Shown in pieces: positions 8,948 to 19,312 of a stretch of DNA of 28,382 bases. The DNA lies in NCBI GenBank assembly GCA_023231475.1, contig JALJEE010001422.1, forward strand, positions 1 through 28,382. Direction: 5' to 3'. The notes under the pieces were generated by a model. It worked only from the letters and a program-made list of their open reading frames with translations. It was not told the DNA's origin and did no database searches. Position 1 is the first letter of the stretch. Every line of letters starts with the position of its first letter. This DNA is from Seison nebaliae. Its lineage: Eukaryota; Rotifera; Pararotatoria; Seisonacea; Seisonidae. Position numbers and translations under genes: made by a program.

Positions 8948-11076
8948 ATGAATAGCATCGACCCAACACAAGAGGTGCCTAGTGGACTGTTCGCTGAGAT
9001 CGAGGAGGAAACAGAAGAACAAGATTCACCCGCTTCCTGGGCGACGATGTACGCCATCTCTTCCTCATATTCAACTTCCTGTTCCCATCGATTTACTTTT
9101 TCTCTCATCATCTTATTTCATTTTCAGTTTTAATTAATGATCGAACTAATTTTGGACGTGGCGATGAAAATGATGTAGTTTTTCGACAAAATGAGAAATG
9201 TAAATTCTATTTGGCTTCAAGTAAAAATCATTTTAATATTCGTAAACGTTGTTGTGGTAATAAAGAAGATTTTGATGCTGAACTGTATGATACAAGTTCT
9301 AATGGTACTTTTGTAAATGGTAGAAAGATTGGACGAGGTAAATCGACGATTTTGAAGAATCAAGATGAAATTGCTTTGTGTTTCCCAACCAACAAAGGTT
9401 GATAATTTTTTGAAGCAAATATCATTTTTATCATTTATTTTTAGCATATGTTTATATTGATAAAGAGAAGAATGATACGAATCTACCACCAGAATTATTA
9501 CAACATTATGTCATAACGAAAAGTATCGGAAGGTGATCATTTTCAGATGATTTCCTTATTATATTTCTCTTTATAGAGGCGCATGTGGTGAAGTGATGAG
9601 AGCATTCGAAAAGAAGAGTAATGGAGCAGCTGTAGCTGTGAAAGTTATTACGGAGAATAAATTCACAATTGGCGGACGACATCAAATGGTGAGGGATTTG
9701 ATTTGTAACGATGAAATTATTTCATTTCATTTTAGAATGATCCAAAGAAGATTTTAATGGAAGTGAATATAATGAAAGAATTGGATCATGTTCTTCATTC
9801 TCTTATAACATTCTCATTCATTTCTTCATTTTTCCAGCCATGTATAGTTAAAATTATTGATGTCTTCAAAATCTCTCCAAAATTATTTATCGTTTTGGAA
9901 TTGTTTTAATTCTCATTTTCCTCATTTCAAATCAATTTAATTTCATTTCCTTACTAAAGAGTCGAAGGCGGAGAATTATTTGATCGTGTCGTTCAACTTG
10001 GAGGAATAAAAGAAACAGATTCCAAATTCCTTTTCTATCAAATGCTCCTCGCCATCCAATATCTGCACAAACGAGGCATTTCTCATCGCGATTTGAAGCC
10101 GGAGAACATTCTCCTCAAATCGCCAACAACCGCAAGAACGACAGTTAAAGTAACAGATTTCGGTCTTTCCAAATTCGTCGATGAGAGTAGTATGTTGAAG
10201 ACGTTTTGTGGGACGCCCAATTATTTGGCACCAGAAATCTTGCAATCCAAAGGTCATGGAACCTATTCTCACAAAGTTGATTTATGGAGTCTCGGCGTTA
10301 TTCTATTCATCTGGTTCGATTCCACTCGTCTTTCATTCCGTTCCATTACATTTTCCTTAGTTTAGTCGGCTATCCACCATTTTCAGAAGACGCATCTTCT
10401 GTTCCATTACCAAAACAAATAGTCACAGGAGACTATTCATTTCCTGAGGAGTTTTGGGGAGATATTTCCAAATCTGGTTTTTTCCATAAATATTTCATTC
10501 TAATTCGATAATCTCATAAATTCATACAGCTATTGATCTAATAAGAAAATTGATGGATATCAATCCTGTTAGCAGATATACAGCCGATTCATCAATCGAA
10601 CATGATTGGATTCAAGTTCATTATATTCATTCCATAAATCATCTCTTATTCTTCTCTCTCAGGATAAGAGAATGATAAATGAAGTTCACGAATTAATTGA
10701 ATATGAAAAATACGTTGAAAGAATGAATGAAAAGGTGAAGAATCCTGATGTTAAATCCAAACCACCACTTTCACCAATACCAGATAATGATGAAGAGAAA
10801 GAGGAGAAAACGGATGATTTGAATGAGACAACGCAAGATATCGATGACGAAGATACAAATGAAAGTGACGAACCAAGTACAATCCTTTCGAACACGAACG
10901 GGAGAATGTCAAAAACGAATTCAGAAAGAACATCGGAAATGAGTTGTGATGTTAATTCACCCGTCGAGACTAGCATTGAACTGACGAATGAAAACGATTC
11001 CACAATGACATCTGAAGAGACAATTATCGGAAAAGTTAGAAATGTTCATCACACATCATTAACTGAATTTTGTTAG
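8948..11076 (+). CDS. CHEK2: Checkpoint kinase 2 (CHK2/loki), FHA plus Ser/Thr kinase, ten exons, 563 aa
   Basis: Exons 8948-9080, 9128-9397, 9445-9532, 9577-9688, 9736-9789, 9838-9902, 9960-10313, 10361-10476, 10530-10615 and 10663-11076; introns are 44-57 nt and all phases agree. The N-terminus has one TQ (DPTQEVPSG), the equivalent of the ATM-target cluster. The FHA domain at about residues 50-135 shows [16 protein letters not shown] and SSNGTFVNG, the phosphothreonine-binding core. The kinase has GRGACGEV, K186 (AVAVK), HRDLKPEN (D285), DFG (D307), activation loop [13 protein letters not shown] (T322 and T326 match human T383/T387) and WSLGVILF. The last exon encodes an acidic Ser/Thr/Asn-rich tail of about 140 residues. 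CHK2 is activated by ATM after DNA double-strand breaks, dimerises through its FHA domain and drives checkpoint arrest or apoptosis. The donors of exons 1 and 6 are weak but are required by the frame. Confidence 0.93.
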
Positions 11077-11320
11077 AAACGAAAAGTTGAATTTAGTGAT
11101 AATTCGAAGGAAAATAGTGTGACGAAGATGAAGCAAAAACATATGGACATTTAAAATATTTTGTACAAATCGATTTTTCTTTTCTAGTCATTCAACATCA
11201 TTCGATTCTAATAGTTTACTCTTCTCTTCCTTCCCTCCTTCCCAATGCTAATTTTAAAGAATGTTCTCATTTTTCTGTCGCAGTTTCGAAATAGTTTATC
11301 TTTCCTTTCTTATCCATTCA

Positions 11321-11326
11321 AATAAA
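11321..11326 (+). promoter_or_regulatory. Poly(A) signal AATAAA, CHK2 gene
   Basis: The signal AATAAACAATAAA, two overlapping candidates, lies about 245 nt after the CHK2 stop codon. Confidence 0.5.
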
Positions 11327-11815
11327 CAATAAATGTGTATAAATTAAGAGATAGATCGAATGTCCATCAGATAAATTTCCCTTGTAGCAATTGTTGTTCC
11401 AGTAACGAAAAATATTTACTGTTCTAATACTAACTATTCTAATTTTCTCGTTTGAACTTAATTTGCAATTTTGGAATATCTTCTGGAGATAAATAAAATG
11501 AATTTACTAGTTTATTAGTTTTTCGTTAGTTTATTATGGTAGTTAAACTTTCGTTAAATTTTGTTCATTTTGAAAATTTCATCATTTTACCTCATATTTC
11601 TTTGTGGAATAATAATAAAAGATATGACCTTCTTTCTCAAACAAACTACATATAGTTGATGGAAAATGTGAAAATGCGATAAGTGAAATTTGAAATTTAA
11701 TTGAAAAGTAATTGCAACTTCCAACAATGAAATGTGTTAATAGGAAAATCATTTCATAAAACTTGATTGACTATAGGGGAAAAAGGAGAAGTGAAAAAAT
11801 TCAATTATTTTCACT
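11327..11815. other. Intergenic, nothing supported
   Basis: This is AT-rich sequence with no open frame of note, and includes the presumed promoter of the GILT gene. Confidence 0.4.
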
Positions 11816-12756
11816 ATGAATTATTCTTCAGTACCATCAAAATCGAATATATTCCATTACTTGTGGTATGGTACTTTCTTTTTTCTCCTGATTCTTTTAT
11901 TGATGTTAATGAACTCTTTACGGAAAATATCGTTTTTATTCGATGAATTATTTACAGATCAAAAGGAACGGGTAAGTTGAGCATAAAAGGCTCAAGTAAA
12001 TTCTCCAAAAGTTTTTCATTTGGAAAATACGATAATGATACTGATTCATTGGCATCAGTAGGAATGGTGATTTTATATGAAACGTTATGCGCAGATTCTC
12101 AAAGATTTTTCTTAAATCAATTTCCTGTCGTTTTCAAAACTTTCTTAAAGTCCATCGGTTCGAATGAACGACGATTAAATATTGGGAATGATGCGTTCGA
12201 TGTACAATTTGTGCCGTTCGGAAAGAGTCATATCATCGGAAACGATGTCAAATGTCAACATGGAGCGAAGGAATGTGAAGGTAATTTGTATCATGTTTAC
12301 CTTTTTCTTTTCTGATTCACAATTCTTTCATTTCCGTTAGCAATGTCTTATTCGGAGGGTACGTTATTGGTATCGAATCTATCCGTTTATTCAATGTTCA
12401 TTCGAGCACATGAATCCATCGAAACTCATCGAAAATTACGATAAAGTTTAATATTTCTCAACATCTTTCTTCAACTTTCTCATTTCCGTTAGTGTCTTCT
12501 CGAACGTTTCGGCAATGACGTGTTAAATGACGTCCGAAAATGTATGAAGAACGATCGAATGAAACTTATGGAAATCAATCGAAAACTGACTATGGGAGAT
12601 GATAATAGATTACCCACCAACGTTCCCGCATTCATACTCAATGACGAACAATTAGACGATCAGGATAATTATATGATGGAGCAGGAATTCTTGCATTTTC
12701 TTTGTCGGAATTATTTTGGGGAACTGTATCGTATTCTTTGTTTTCATTCAGTCTAA
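11816..12756 (+). CDS. GILT: GILT-family (gamma-interferon-inducible lysosomal thiol reductase-like) protein, four exons, 264 aa
   Basis: Exons 11816-11904, 11958-12294, 12341-12445 and 12493-12756; introns are 53, 46 and 47 nt with consistent phases. An N-terminal hydrophobic segment (YLWYGTFFFLLILLLI) at residues 15-30 acts as a signal peptide or signal anchor. The core shows MVILYETLCADSQRFF, FDVQFVPFGKSH and the family signature CQHGAKECEGN. Paired Cys follow (QCLIRR, QCSFEH, KCLLERFG, RKCMKN) and then NVPAFILN near the end, which matches the VPW/VPx substrate-loop region. GILT enzymes reduce disulfides in endosomes and lysosomes using a CxxC pair. Here the pair is C74-A-D-S77, so the second Cys is replaced by Ser. 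The exact 3' end after the ELYRIL segment is uncertain, since a final short exon could follow. Confidence 0.85.
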
Positions 12757-13089
12757 ACTCTTCAAATTTCTCTAATTATATTTAATATCGAATTAATTCA
12801 CAATACCGTCTCGATCTCCAAATAACTTTTTCTGTTCGATTAAATAATTTCAATGAAAAACCCACAAAATTTTTATGGGCAATATTTCCACATCTTACAC
12901 GATTGAAGGAGATTCTCCTAAATGAAATTTGTTCGTCAAAATTTCGTCAAATATCATTTTAAGTAGGAAATCAATTTTTGGATTAATCTTTGTCAAAACT
13001 TTAAAAAATATTGAAAAATTTTGTGTTGAATGAAAAGTGTAAGATCAAATGAAATTCATTTCTTAAGATATATGATATTACTGATAGTT
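12757..13089. other. Convergent intergenic stretch, nothing supported
   Basis: This AT-rich sequence lies between the 3' ends of the GILT gene and the minus-strand Ly6 gene. No further gene was seen. Confidence 0.4.
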
Positions 13090-13585
13090 TTAGTAGACAT
13101 ATGAAAAATGATAGATCATCCAAATTATTGTGATGGAAAGAATGAAGAAAGATCTTGTTAGTTGATTAGCGCTGTTTTCCAATACGATTTTTCTTGTATT
13201 ACACTTGTCACCTGTACATAAATTGACATCGAACAGTTTGGCGGCTTTGTAAATTTCGAAGCTGGGATAACAATTTCTAACAGCTCGTTGATTTTCATGA
13301 TCGAGAATACTCTACAATTGTTTTAATCATTAATGAACTAAATTGAAGGGAAAAACTAACGGCACAAATGTCACAGTTCTCTCGTACAATATCCATATTG
13401 TCCATTGAATAACAATTCTCATTAGATTTGAGGTCGGTATCTCCGATGGTCGGTTCGGCGTTCGTGAACATTCCACCATCGGAGCATCGGTAACATTTCG
13501 TCATTGTCATTGATCTGATTATCATGCAAGATAAGACTAAGTAAAGAATGTAGTTGGTAGGACGAGGACAGAACATTGGTTTCAT
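13090..13585 (-). CDS. Ly6/quiver-like GPI-anchored protein, two exons, 148 aa
   Basis: Complement of 13361-13585 and 13090-13311 with a 49-nt phase-0 intron (GTTAGT...TTGTAG). The ATG at 13583-13585 opens a signal peptide (TNYILYLVLSCMIIRSMTM) ending just before KCYRCSDGG. Further Cys follow in ENCYS, ENCDICA, RNCYPS, LCTGDKCNTR, the last being the Ly6 CN-type close. The C-terminus SFFILSITIIWMIYHF is a hydrophobic GPI-signal or membrane tail. The spacing CDICA...NCYP...LCTGDKCN resembles the arthropod quiver/sleepless branch, whose members regulate potassium channels, acetylcholine receptors or membrane trafficking. I cannot place it in a precise orthologue group. It is oriented opposite to the Ly6 gene at 7621 and is clearly diverged from it. 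Confidence 0.83.
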
Positions 13586-14274
13586 CTTCAACTTTTACTA
13601 TTAGCTCATGAGAAGAAGTTCCGAATGAAACAGTTCAAATTAGATGAAGCATTCTTATTTTTTCTTTAGAGAAAAATCAATAGGTCTTTTGGAATCTAAG
13701 AAAATTAATCTCTTAATGAAATTCCATCAACATCTGAAATTTCTTCCAAGAATGCATTTCACATAAACATGAAAGTAGATGGAGAATAGAGCAATTGAGG
13801 ATGAACTTTCGATAATTTCAACTGGCAAAGAAATTTTGCACGTTGTGAGACGAACTAATTGGGAATTGAAGTTTGAAATTTGAAGACAATCTAATGAATG
13901 TGACTATTGACGGATCAATTATTTATTTTAATAATATATTTACCTAAATTCTACATTCATATTGATCCAGATTCTTCTATTACTATTCTAACTCATTTAG
14001 ATTTTACTCCTTAGCAACATAAACAATTTTAGGGGAGATACCGAATGAAACTTTCTTTTATTACAAATGGAATTTATAAAAAGAGAAATGATATGAATGA
14101 TGAAACATAGGAATCTCACAATTGTCAAATATTCCATACACAACACACATACACACACACACCATTCTCAGACATTTACTACATGAATTTTTTGATATTT
14201 CTTAAAAAAGATTAGAAGAATTTGGTCATTATAAAGAATAAAATATAATTAAAAAGAAAATATAAAAAATGAAA
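13586..14274. other. Intergenic between two minus-strand genes
   Basis: No gene was recognised. It holds an AC dinucleotide run near 14138-14163 and the probable 3' UTR of the SV2-like transporter. Confidence 0.4.
14138..14163. repeat. (AC)n microsatellite, imperfect
   Basis: A CA-rich run interrupted by single T/A changes, with a clean core of (CA) repeats at its right end. Confidence 0.75.
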
Positions 14275-15807
14275 TTATTTTAATTTAATTAAAGTTGTAT
14301 CACGAATAAATAATGAAACGAAAGCACCAATGCCACACATCAACCCAACTAACAATAAAGGAATGGTGCAATAAGTGTCGATCAATGCGGCGAAAGTGAA
14401 GTTACCACCAATTGCCCCAATTCGCATAAATATGAGAACGAAGCCGATAGCGGTGGTACGGATTTGGGTGGGAAATAACTCGACTTGTAAACAATCTATA
14501 GCGTTAAATATGATGGTGGTAATTCCTTGGAAGATGGAAGCAAGTGTTATTCCATAAACGACACGAGTAATAAATGGAATTCCAATGACGGAGAGACCGG
14601 ATAAGATGAAACTGGTCACCATGAGAGCTTTGCGACCAAAACGATCGATAAAGAAGATTGAGAAGAGATTTCCTGGCAAAGCAGCTGTGACGCTAATGAG
14701 TGAATCTTTGAATTCTTCGGTGGTAGCGCGACAAGTTTCGTTGACGGGAATTGTTATATTGAAATGAGAGCAAGGACTCTTTCCCGTCAATTCCATCAAC
14801 TTGAAGATTTGAGGGAACCACATTCCTAATCCGTAAGACGAATAAGAAGTGGCGAATACGAGAATGATCATAATGATGGTTGGTCGAATGAATGGGGGAA
14901 CGAGAACCTCTTTCAATTTCATCACACTTTCTAGATAATTATTATTTCTACCTTTTGTTTCTTTCTTATCATAATTCTGATGACTCATACGATTCATTCG
15001 AACTAATAAACTTTTTTGAATTCCAAATGAATTAGTCGCATTAAATCGAGCAACTAATTCGTATATTTGTTCGATGTGATTTGGAACGATGAATCTTCTT
15101 TCGATAAACATCGGACTTTCCGGTAAGAGAGCGAAGGTGATGGCTGACAAGAAAGTTGGTATACTGCAAAGACCCATAAATAAACGCCACGATTTCAACG
15201 CACCAATATATTCATAAGGCAATAAAAGCCAACCAAGTCCCGCTACGAATATACTCCCCACCATCCACGAAGCAGCCAACAAACACAACATTTGGCCACG
15301 TTTATTCGACGGGAGATATTCGCCATAATATGCCCAGACGATGGGTATACTTCCGCCCACGCCCAATCCAGCGAGAAATCGAATAAAAGTAAATAAATAG
15401 AAATCATTAGGGAATGTGGATGCGAGAGCAGAAATCGTATTGAAAATCATTGCTATAATTAAAATCCGTTTCCTTCCATAAATATCGGCGAGTGAACCCC
15501 AAATGAAACTGCCACACATCATTCCGAGGAAGAGAGCAGTGATCAGATATCCTTTCATTGTCGAATTGATATTGAGATCACATTCGATAATTGGTAAAAT
15601 GAAAGAGATACACAACATCTCCACAGCATCGCTACTGTTGGCGATGCCACAAATAACGAGTAGCAGCCATTGGAATTTTCCGAAGGAAATGTCTTCAACT
15701 TCTAAAAGGTCATCCATTTCATCTTGTCGTCCATTGGAACTGTGAGCGGTAAAAGGAAGTGACATCTTCATTCTTTTCGTTCGTCTTATATAGAAGTTGA
15801 AGTTCAT
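14275..15807 (-). CDS. SV2-type major facilitator superfamily transporter, 510 aa, intronless
   Basis: One open frame encodes about twelve membrane helices. The SV2/SVOP signature blocks are present: SFGKFQWLLLVICGIANSSD, MCGSFIWGSLADIYGRKR, AGLGVGGSIPIVWAYYGEYL followed by PSNKRG, LLPESPMFIERR, GLGMWFPQIF, FIDRFGRKALM and ELFPTQIRTTAIG. GGSIPIV followed by a [FY]xSEF/YYGEYL-type stretch and KRG is closer to SV2 than to SVOP. Relative to vertebrate SV2, which has about 700 residues, it is short: the luminal loop between helices 7 and 8 is only about 40 residues (GKSPCSHFNITIPVNETC), so the large pentapeptide-type luminal domain is missing. The substrate is unknown. The start is the first ATG (15805-15807); ATGs at 15771 and 15765 are alternatives. 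It is divergent from HIBADH, sharing 316 bp upstream. Confidence 0.9.
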   Translation of the reverse strand: MNFNFYIRRTKRMKMSLPFTAHSSNGRQDEMDDLLEVEDISFGKFQWLLLVICGIANSSDAVEMLCISFILPIIECDLNINSTMKGYLITALFLGMMCGSFIWGSLADIYGRKRILIIAMIFNTISALASTFPNDFYLFTFIRFLAGLGVGGSIPIVWAYYGEYLPSNKRGQMLCLLAASWMVGSIFVAGLGWLLLPYEYIGALKSWRLFMGLCSIPTFLSAITFALLPESPMFIERRFIVPNHIEQIYELVARFNATNSFGIQKSLLVRMNRMSHQNYDKKETKGRNNNYLESVMKLKEVLVPPFIRPTIIMIILVFATSYSSYGLGMWFPQIFKLMELTGKSPCSHFNITIPVNETCRATTEEFKDSLISVTAALPGNLFSIFFIDRFGRKALMVTSFILSGLSVIGIPFITRVVYGITLASIFQGITTIIFNAIDCLQVELFPTQIRTTAIGFVLIFMRIGAIGGNFTFAALIDTYCTIPLLLVGLMCGIGAFVSLFIRDTTLIKLK

Positions 15808-16123
15808 TGTATTTTGGAATGTAAGACAAGGTCGTTTGAATGAGTTGAGGAAGACGTGCAAATTCTTATCCGCATATCTCTGTCATTAAATGTTACACGA
15901 GAACTTCACGTTCCCATTAAGAATTATAGTCCATAACTTATTTATTTCTCTTTTTTCTCCCAAAAATTTGGAAGCTTCCCTTATGAAAGAAATTGTGTTA
16001 TAAACATTTCTCTTACAACTCTTATCAAGTCAATTTCGTGTTTATTCTTCATTTTATCACACCATTTCTCATTAACCAATTCGAACTCATAAACAAATTT
16101 CTTTCAAATTCAATAGAGAAATC
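15808..16123. promoter_or_regulatory. Shared upstream region of divergent SV2-like and HIBADH genes
   Basis: Two genes point away from each other over 316 bp with no other feature, so both promoters must lie here unless distant 5' exons exist. The segment just before the HIBADH ATG is open in frame but lacks an upstream ATG. Confidence 0.4.
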
Positions 16124-17032
16124 ATGAATATCGGTTTCATCGGTTTGGGGAACATGGGTGGGCCCATGGCATTAAATCTCATCAAATCGAAAATTGCACC
16201 TAGAGTTCTCTTGTACGATACATTGAAGGGACGAAGTGAAAGTTTATGTAAGGAGAGTAAAGACGATTCAGCAAAATCAGTCAAACATCTCGAACAAATC
16301 GGAGAAGAATGTTCCTCAATCATCACCATGTTGCCCAATACAGCAATTGTGGAAAAGGTGTTAATTGGGGAGAAGGGAATTATCAACAAATGTCAAAAGA
16401 ATTCGAAAATTATCGACTGTAGTACAATCGCTATCGATAATTCTCGTGATTTGGCAAAGAAATTCCAAGAGAAGAATTGTCATTTTATCGACGCTCCCGT
16501 TTCCGGCGGTGTATTGGCTGCTCAAAGTGGTAAATTGACTTTTATGGTTGGTGCCAAATCGAAAGAAATATTTGAAGAAGCGAAAAAACTTCTCTATCCC
16601 ATGGGCTCCAATAGTTTTCATACGGGCGAAAATGGTAGCGGATTGGCAGTGAAATTGGCGAATAATTTAATGTTGGCCATCAGTATGATCGGCTCTTCTG
16701 AAGCCATGAATCTCGGAATAATGTTAGGAGTAGACAAGAAAGTTTTGGCAGACACATTAGCCGCTTCCACGTCACGTTGTTGGAGTATCGATACGTATAA
16801 TCCTGTTCCTGGTATTAGTGAAATTGCACCAGCTTCTCGTGATTACGACGGTGGATTCCAAAATGAATTGATGCACAAAGATCTCATGTTGGCGAACGAA
16901 GCGGCTAATAGTGAACGATGTGCGATTCCATTAGGATCGATCGCCTTCCAAATTTACCGACAATTATCGAACAATCCAAAATATCAATATAAAGATTTCT
17001 CTTCCGTCTACAAGTTTTTGAAGAACAATTAA
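16124..17032 (+). CDS. HIBADH: 3-hydroxyisobutyrate dehydrogenase, 302 aa
   Basis: This enzyme oxidises 3-hydroxyisobutyrate to methylmalonate semialdehyde with NAD+ in mitochondrial valine breakdown. The frame starts directly with the Rossmann signature FIGLGNMGGPMALNLIKSK (residues 5-23). Then come MLPNTA, IIDCSTI, the substrate block DAPVSGGVLAAQSGKLTFMV, and the catalytic-Lys block GSGLAVKLANN (K177); the C-terminal helical domain includes NELMHKDLMLA. It matches the mature length of animal HIBADH but lacks a mitochondrial targeting peptide. Either a short 5' exon supplies one (a weak acceptor TTCAATAG lies just before the ATG) or this isoform is not imported. No introns are seen. It converges with the unknown gene ending at 17181. 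Confidence 0.93.
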   Translation: MNIGFIGLGNMGGPMALNLIKSKIAPRVLLYDTLKGRSESLCKESKDDSAKSVKHLEQIGEECSSIITMLPNTAIVEKVLIGEKGIINKCQKNSKIIDCSTIAIDNSRDLAKKFQEKNCHFIDAPVSGGVLAAQSGKLTFMVGAKSKEIFEEAKKLLYPMGSNSFHTGENGSGLAVKLANNLMLAISMIGSSEAMNLGIMLGVDKKVLADTLAASTSRCWSIDTYNPVPGISEIAPASRDYDGGFQNELMHKDLMLANEAANSERCAIPLGSIAFQIYRQLSNNPKYQYKDFSSVYKFLKNN

Positions 17033-17180
17033 TTTTTCTCAATTATCCTAATACCTAATACCCAATATCTCAACTACAGAATAGAAATATTTCTCTAAAT
17101 TAATCATCACATTTCACTTTTCATCATTATTCACTAATAATATGATGAAAAATTTTAAAAAAGTTATAAACTAAAATTTT

Positions 17181-18010
17181 TTATTTGATTCGATTTAATA
17201 AACGACGACGTTGTTCTTTACTTATAGTGGGGGAGGAATAGTCGAAATTAGATATTGTCGAATTTTTTCTTCCATTCTCCGATCCGTTACATGCAATGCG
17301 ATTTAAACGTTTTTCCAAATCTTTGTTGTTGCGATTGACGGAGGATGAGAATGAAAGAACACTTTGAGAATTTAATGATTGTCGATGACCTAGTGACGAT
17401 AAACAGAATTTCGATCGATGACTTTGACGAATTATCATCATTTCACTCTGATTATTATCTTCCATTTTCGTTGTTGACATCGTTTGTCGATCAAATAAAT
17501 GTTTCATTCGAGGATGTTTATTTCGTCGTCCTAAAACGGATACGGGTGCAGTTTTGGCGGAAGTTGTCGATTTGTATGATAATTTAGTCGATTCCTTATT
17601 CATCGACGGATATTTAGTTGGAAGGGATTCTTTCTTTTTGATGGGCACTACGCGAATATTCCGTTGATGTTTGTATTTATCCAATTGATTCCTCCTCTTA
17701 TTTTCCGTTGTCGTATTCAAATAAATATTTCTTGTTTGTTTCGGAATATATTTCTCGATGTAAAACTTCCTCAATTCCTGATAGTTGGGAAGTGCTTGTT
17801 GAGAAGTTGAATTCGTTGTCAATTGGTCATCGAAGCCACTGTCCACACTCATTTTAGATGAATGAGATGGTAATGCAGATTCATCCGTTTTCCTGTAAAG
17901 AAAAAAAATGAAAGTTTATTTTTTATCGATTCATGCTCGCCAATTTACGGTCGAATATGTATTAGGAGAGGAACAGAAAAGACGTAATTCTTCCTAAACT
18001 CTCTTTCCAT
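17181..18010 (-). CDS. Unrecognised basic, Ser/Asn-rich, probably disordered protein, two exons, 257 aa
   Basis: Complement of 17949-18010 and 17181-17892, with a 56-nt intron (CC|GTAAAT...TTTACAG|G, phase 2). The start is the ATG at 18008-18010 (MEREFRKNYVFSVPLLIHIR); an ATG at 17852 inside exon 2 would also give a 223-residue product. There is no signal peptide or membrane helix. The sequence is rich in Arg, Lys, Ser, Asn and Gln, with basic clusters (NKRRNQLDKYKHQR, VVPIKKK, LGRRNKHPRMKH) that could serve nuclear or nucleic-acid binding, a Ser-rich patch (SQSVLSFSSSVNR), and an end EQRRRLLNRIK. I recognise no domain. Exon 2 is a convincing long frame in AT-rich DNA. Exon 1 is inferred only from splice sites. 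Confidence 0.6.
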
Positions 18011-19312
18011 TTCATTCGAACACTTTACTGGAGAATTTATCAATTTTTCTTTTTTCAAGAACGAACCAGTTAAGTAGAAAGGAAATCAAACGAACATTTT
18101 TAATTGATCTTTTCTTCCTTCCACCGAGTTGTCATAAAATGTCGTAGAAGTACATTTCGATTTATTTAATCCCATTGAATACTCCACACTCTTATAATTG
18201 TTCGAGAAAGTTTTCCTCCAATTCAAACTCTTTTCACTTCAAAACAAGTCCTTTTCTCATACAATTGGGGAAAGTAGCGTTTCTGATTAGTCTTTCTCTT
18301 ATATGAAGAAATACAAAAAGTTTTCTTTTCTTTTAACTTTTGACAATTTTACGTAACTAGGCGCAATATTCTAATACAAATATTAGGTAATCCTTGATAT
18401 ATGAAAGATCCGAATGAAACTAACTTTATACAGATGGTCAACTAACTAACAACTAATCAACTAACTTGTAAGTAGTTCGTTAACTAACTAACTAACTAAC
18501 TGACTAACTGGCAGATGACTAATCAGATTTGTTTTCTTTTCTCCAACTTTCCAACAATTGCAATTTCATTTAAAAACCTTTTATTAGCCTTTTAGAAAAT
18601 CTTTCTTTTAATGTCCTAGTAACGGAAGAACTAATCCTTAAAAAGTCCATGAAGGGCAAGTAATGTGGTTTCATTCTTTTCCTACCACATTGATTTATGG
18701 ATCGATCAATTCGAATGGTTGATCTTGGTGAGGAAATAGGGCATAACATTCAGTCGTTTACTTTAAATTCGTTTCGTATAATCAGAATTTATTTCGTGTA
18801 CTAAATGCATAAAGGGGATATTTTTCAGATTATAAATATCTCCCATATTTATTCGCAATTAACATTCAGAAAAATATTGAAAAAATATTGTGTTGAAGAA
18901 AATGAATTAAGTGTTGAAAAGATGGTGAAAGAATTGTCATATGCAATTATATTCTCGTAAATTATATTTCTAATGGTAAATTTTCAATTTGTTAAAATTT
19001 AGTCATAACGAATGAATGAGAGAATATTAGGAAAAAATTTGGAAGTAGAATGTAGACAGGCACATAAGAACCAATCCGACATTCAATAGTAGACTTTGAT
19101 GGCATTCCCACAATTTTGTCAGTCCTAAATATTCTTTATTTCTTTTTCTCGAAACTTCATCATAAAATCCAGAACAAAGAGATTTAGTAGAAGAGAGTAA
19201 AGAAAGTAAAAGAAGTGAGTGAGAATGGTTTATTACGAAGGAAAATATGTGTAGAACAATAAATGAAATCTATTAAAACTCTAATTAATAATTAAGTTGG
19301 TAAGTGTTAATT
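18011..19312. other. Intergenic, about 1.3 kb, no gene supported
   Basis: It contains a tetranucleotide repeat near 18438-18520 and otherwise AT-rich, stop-rich sequence. The right end should hold the 3' UTR of acetoacetyl-CoA synthetase. Confidence 0.45.
18438..18520. repeat. (AACT)n imperfect tetranucleotide repeat
   Basis: Copies of AACT/CTAA run through this stretch with interruptions. The cleanest part, at 18481-18511, holds about seven units. Confidence 0.8.

Noticed and set aside
9960-10272. Minus-strand frame over the CHK2 catalytic exon
   Set aside because: It is an antisense shadow of HRDLKPEN and DFG coding sequence.
10313-10325. GGTTCGATTCC, resembling a tRNA B box
   Set aside because: It lies at the CHK2 exon 7 donor; the upstream bases are conserved kinase coding sequence and cannot fold as a tRNA.
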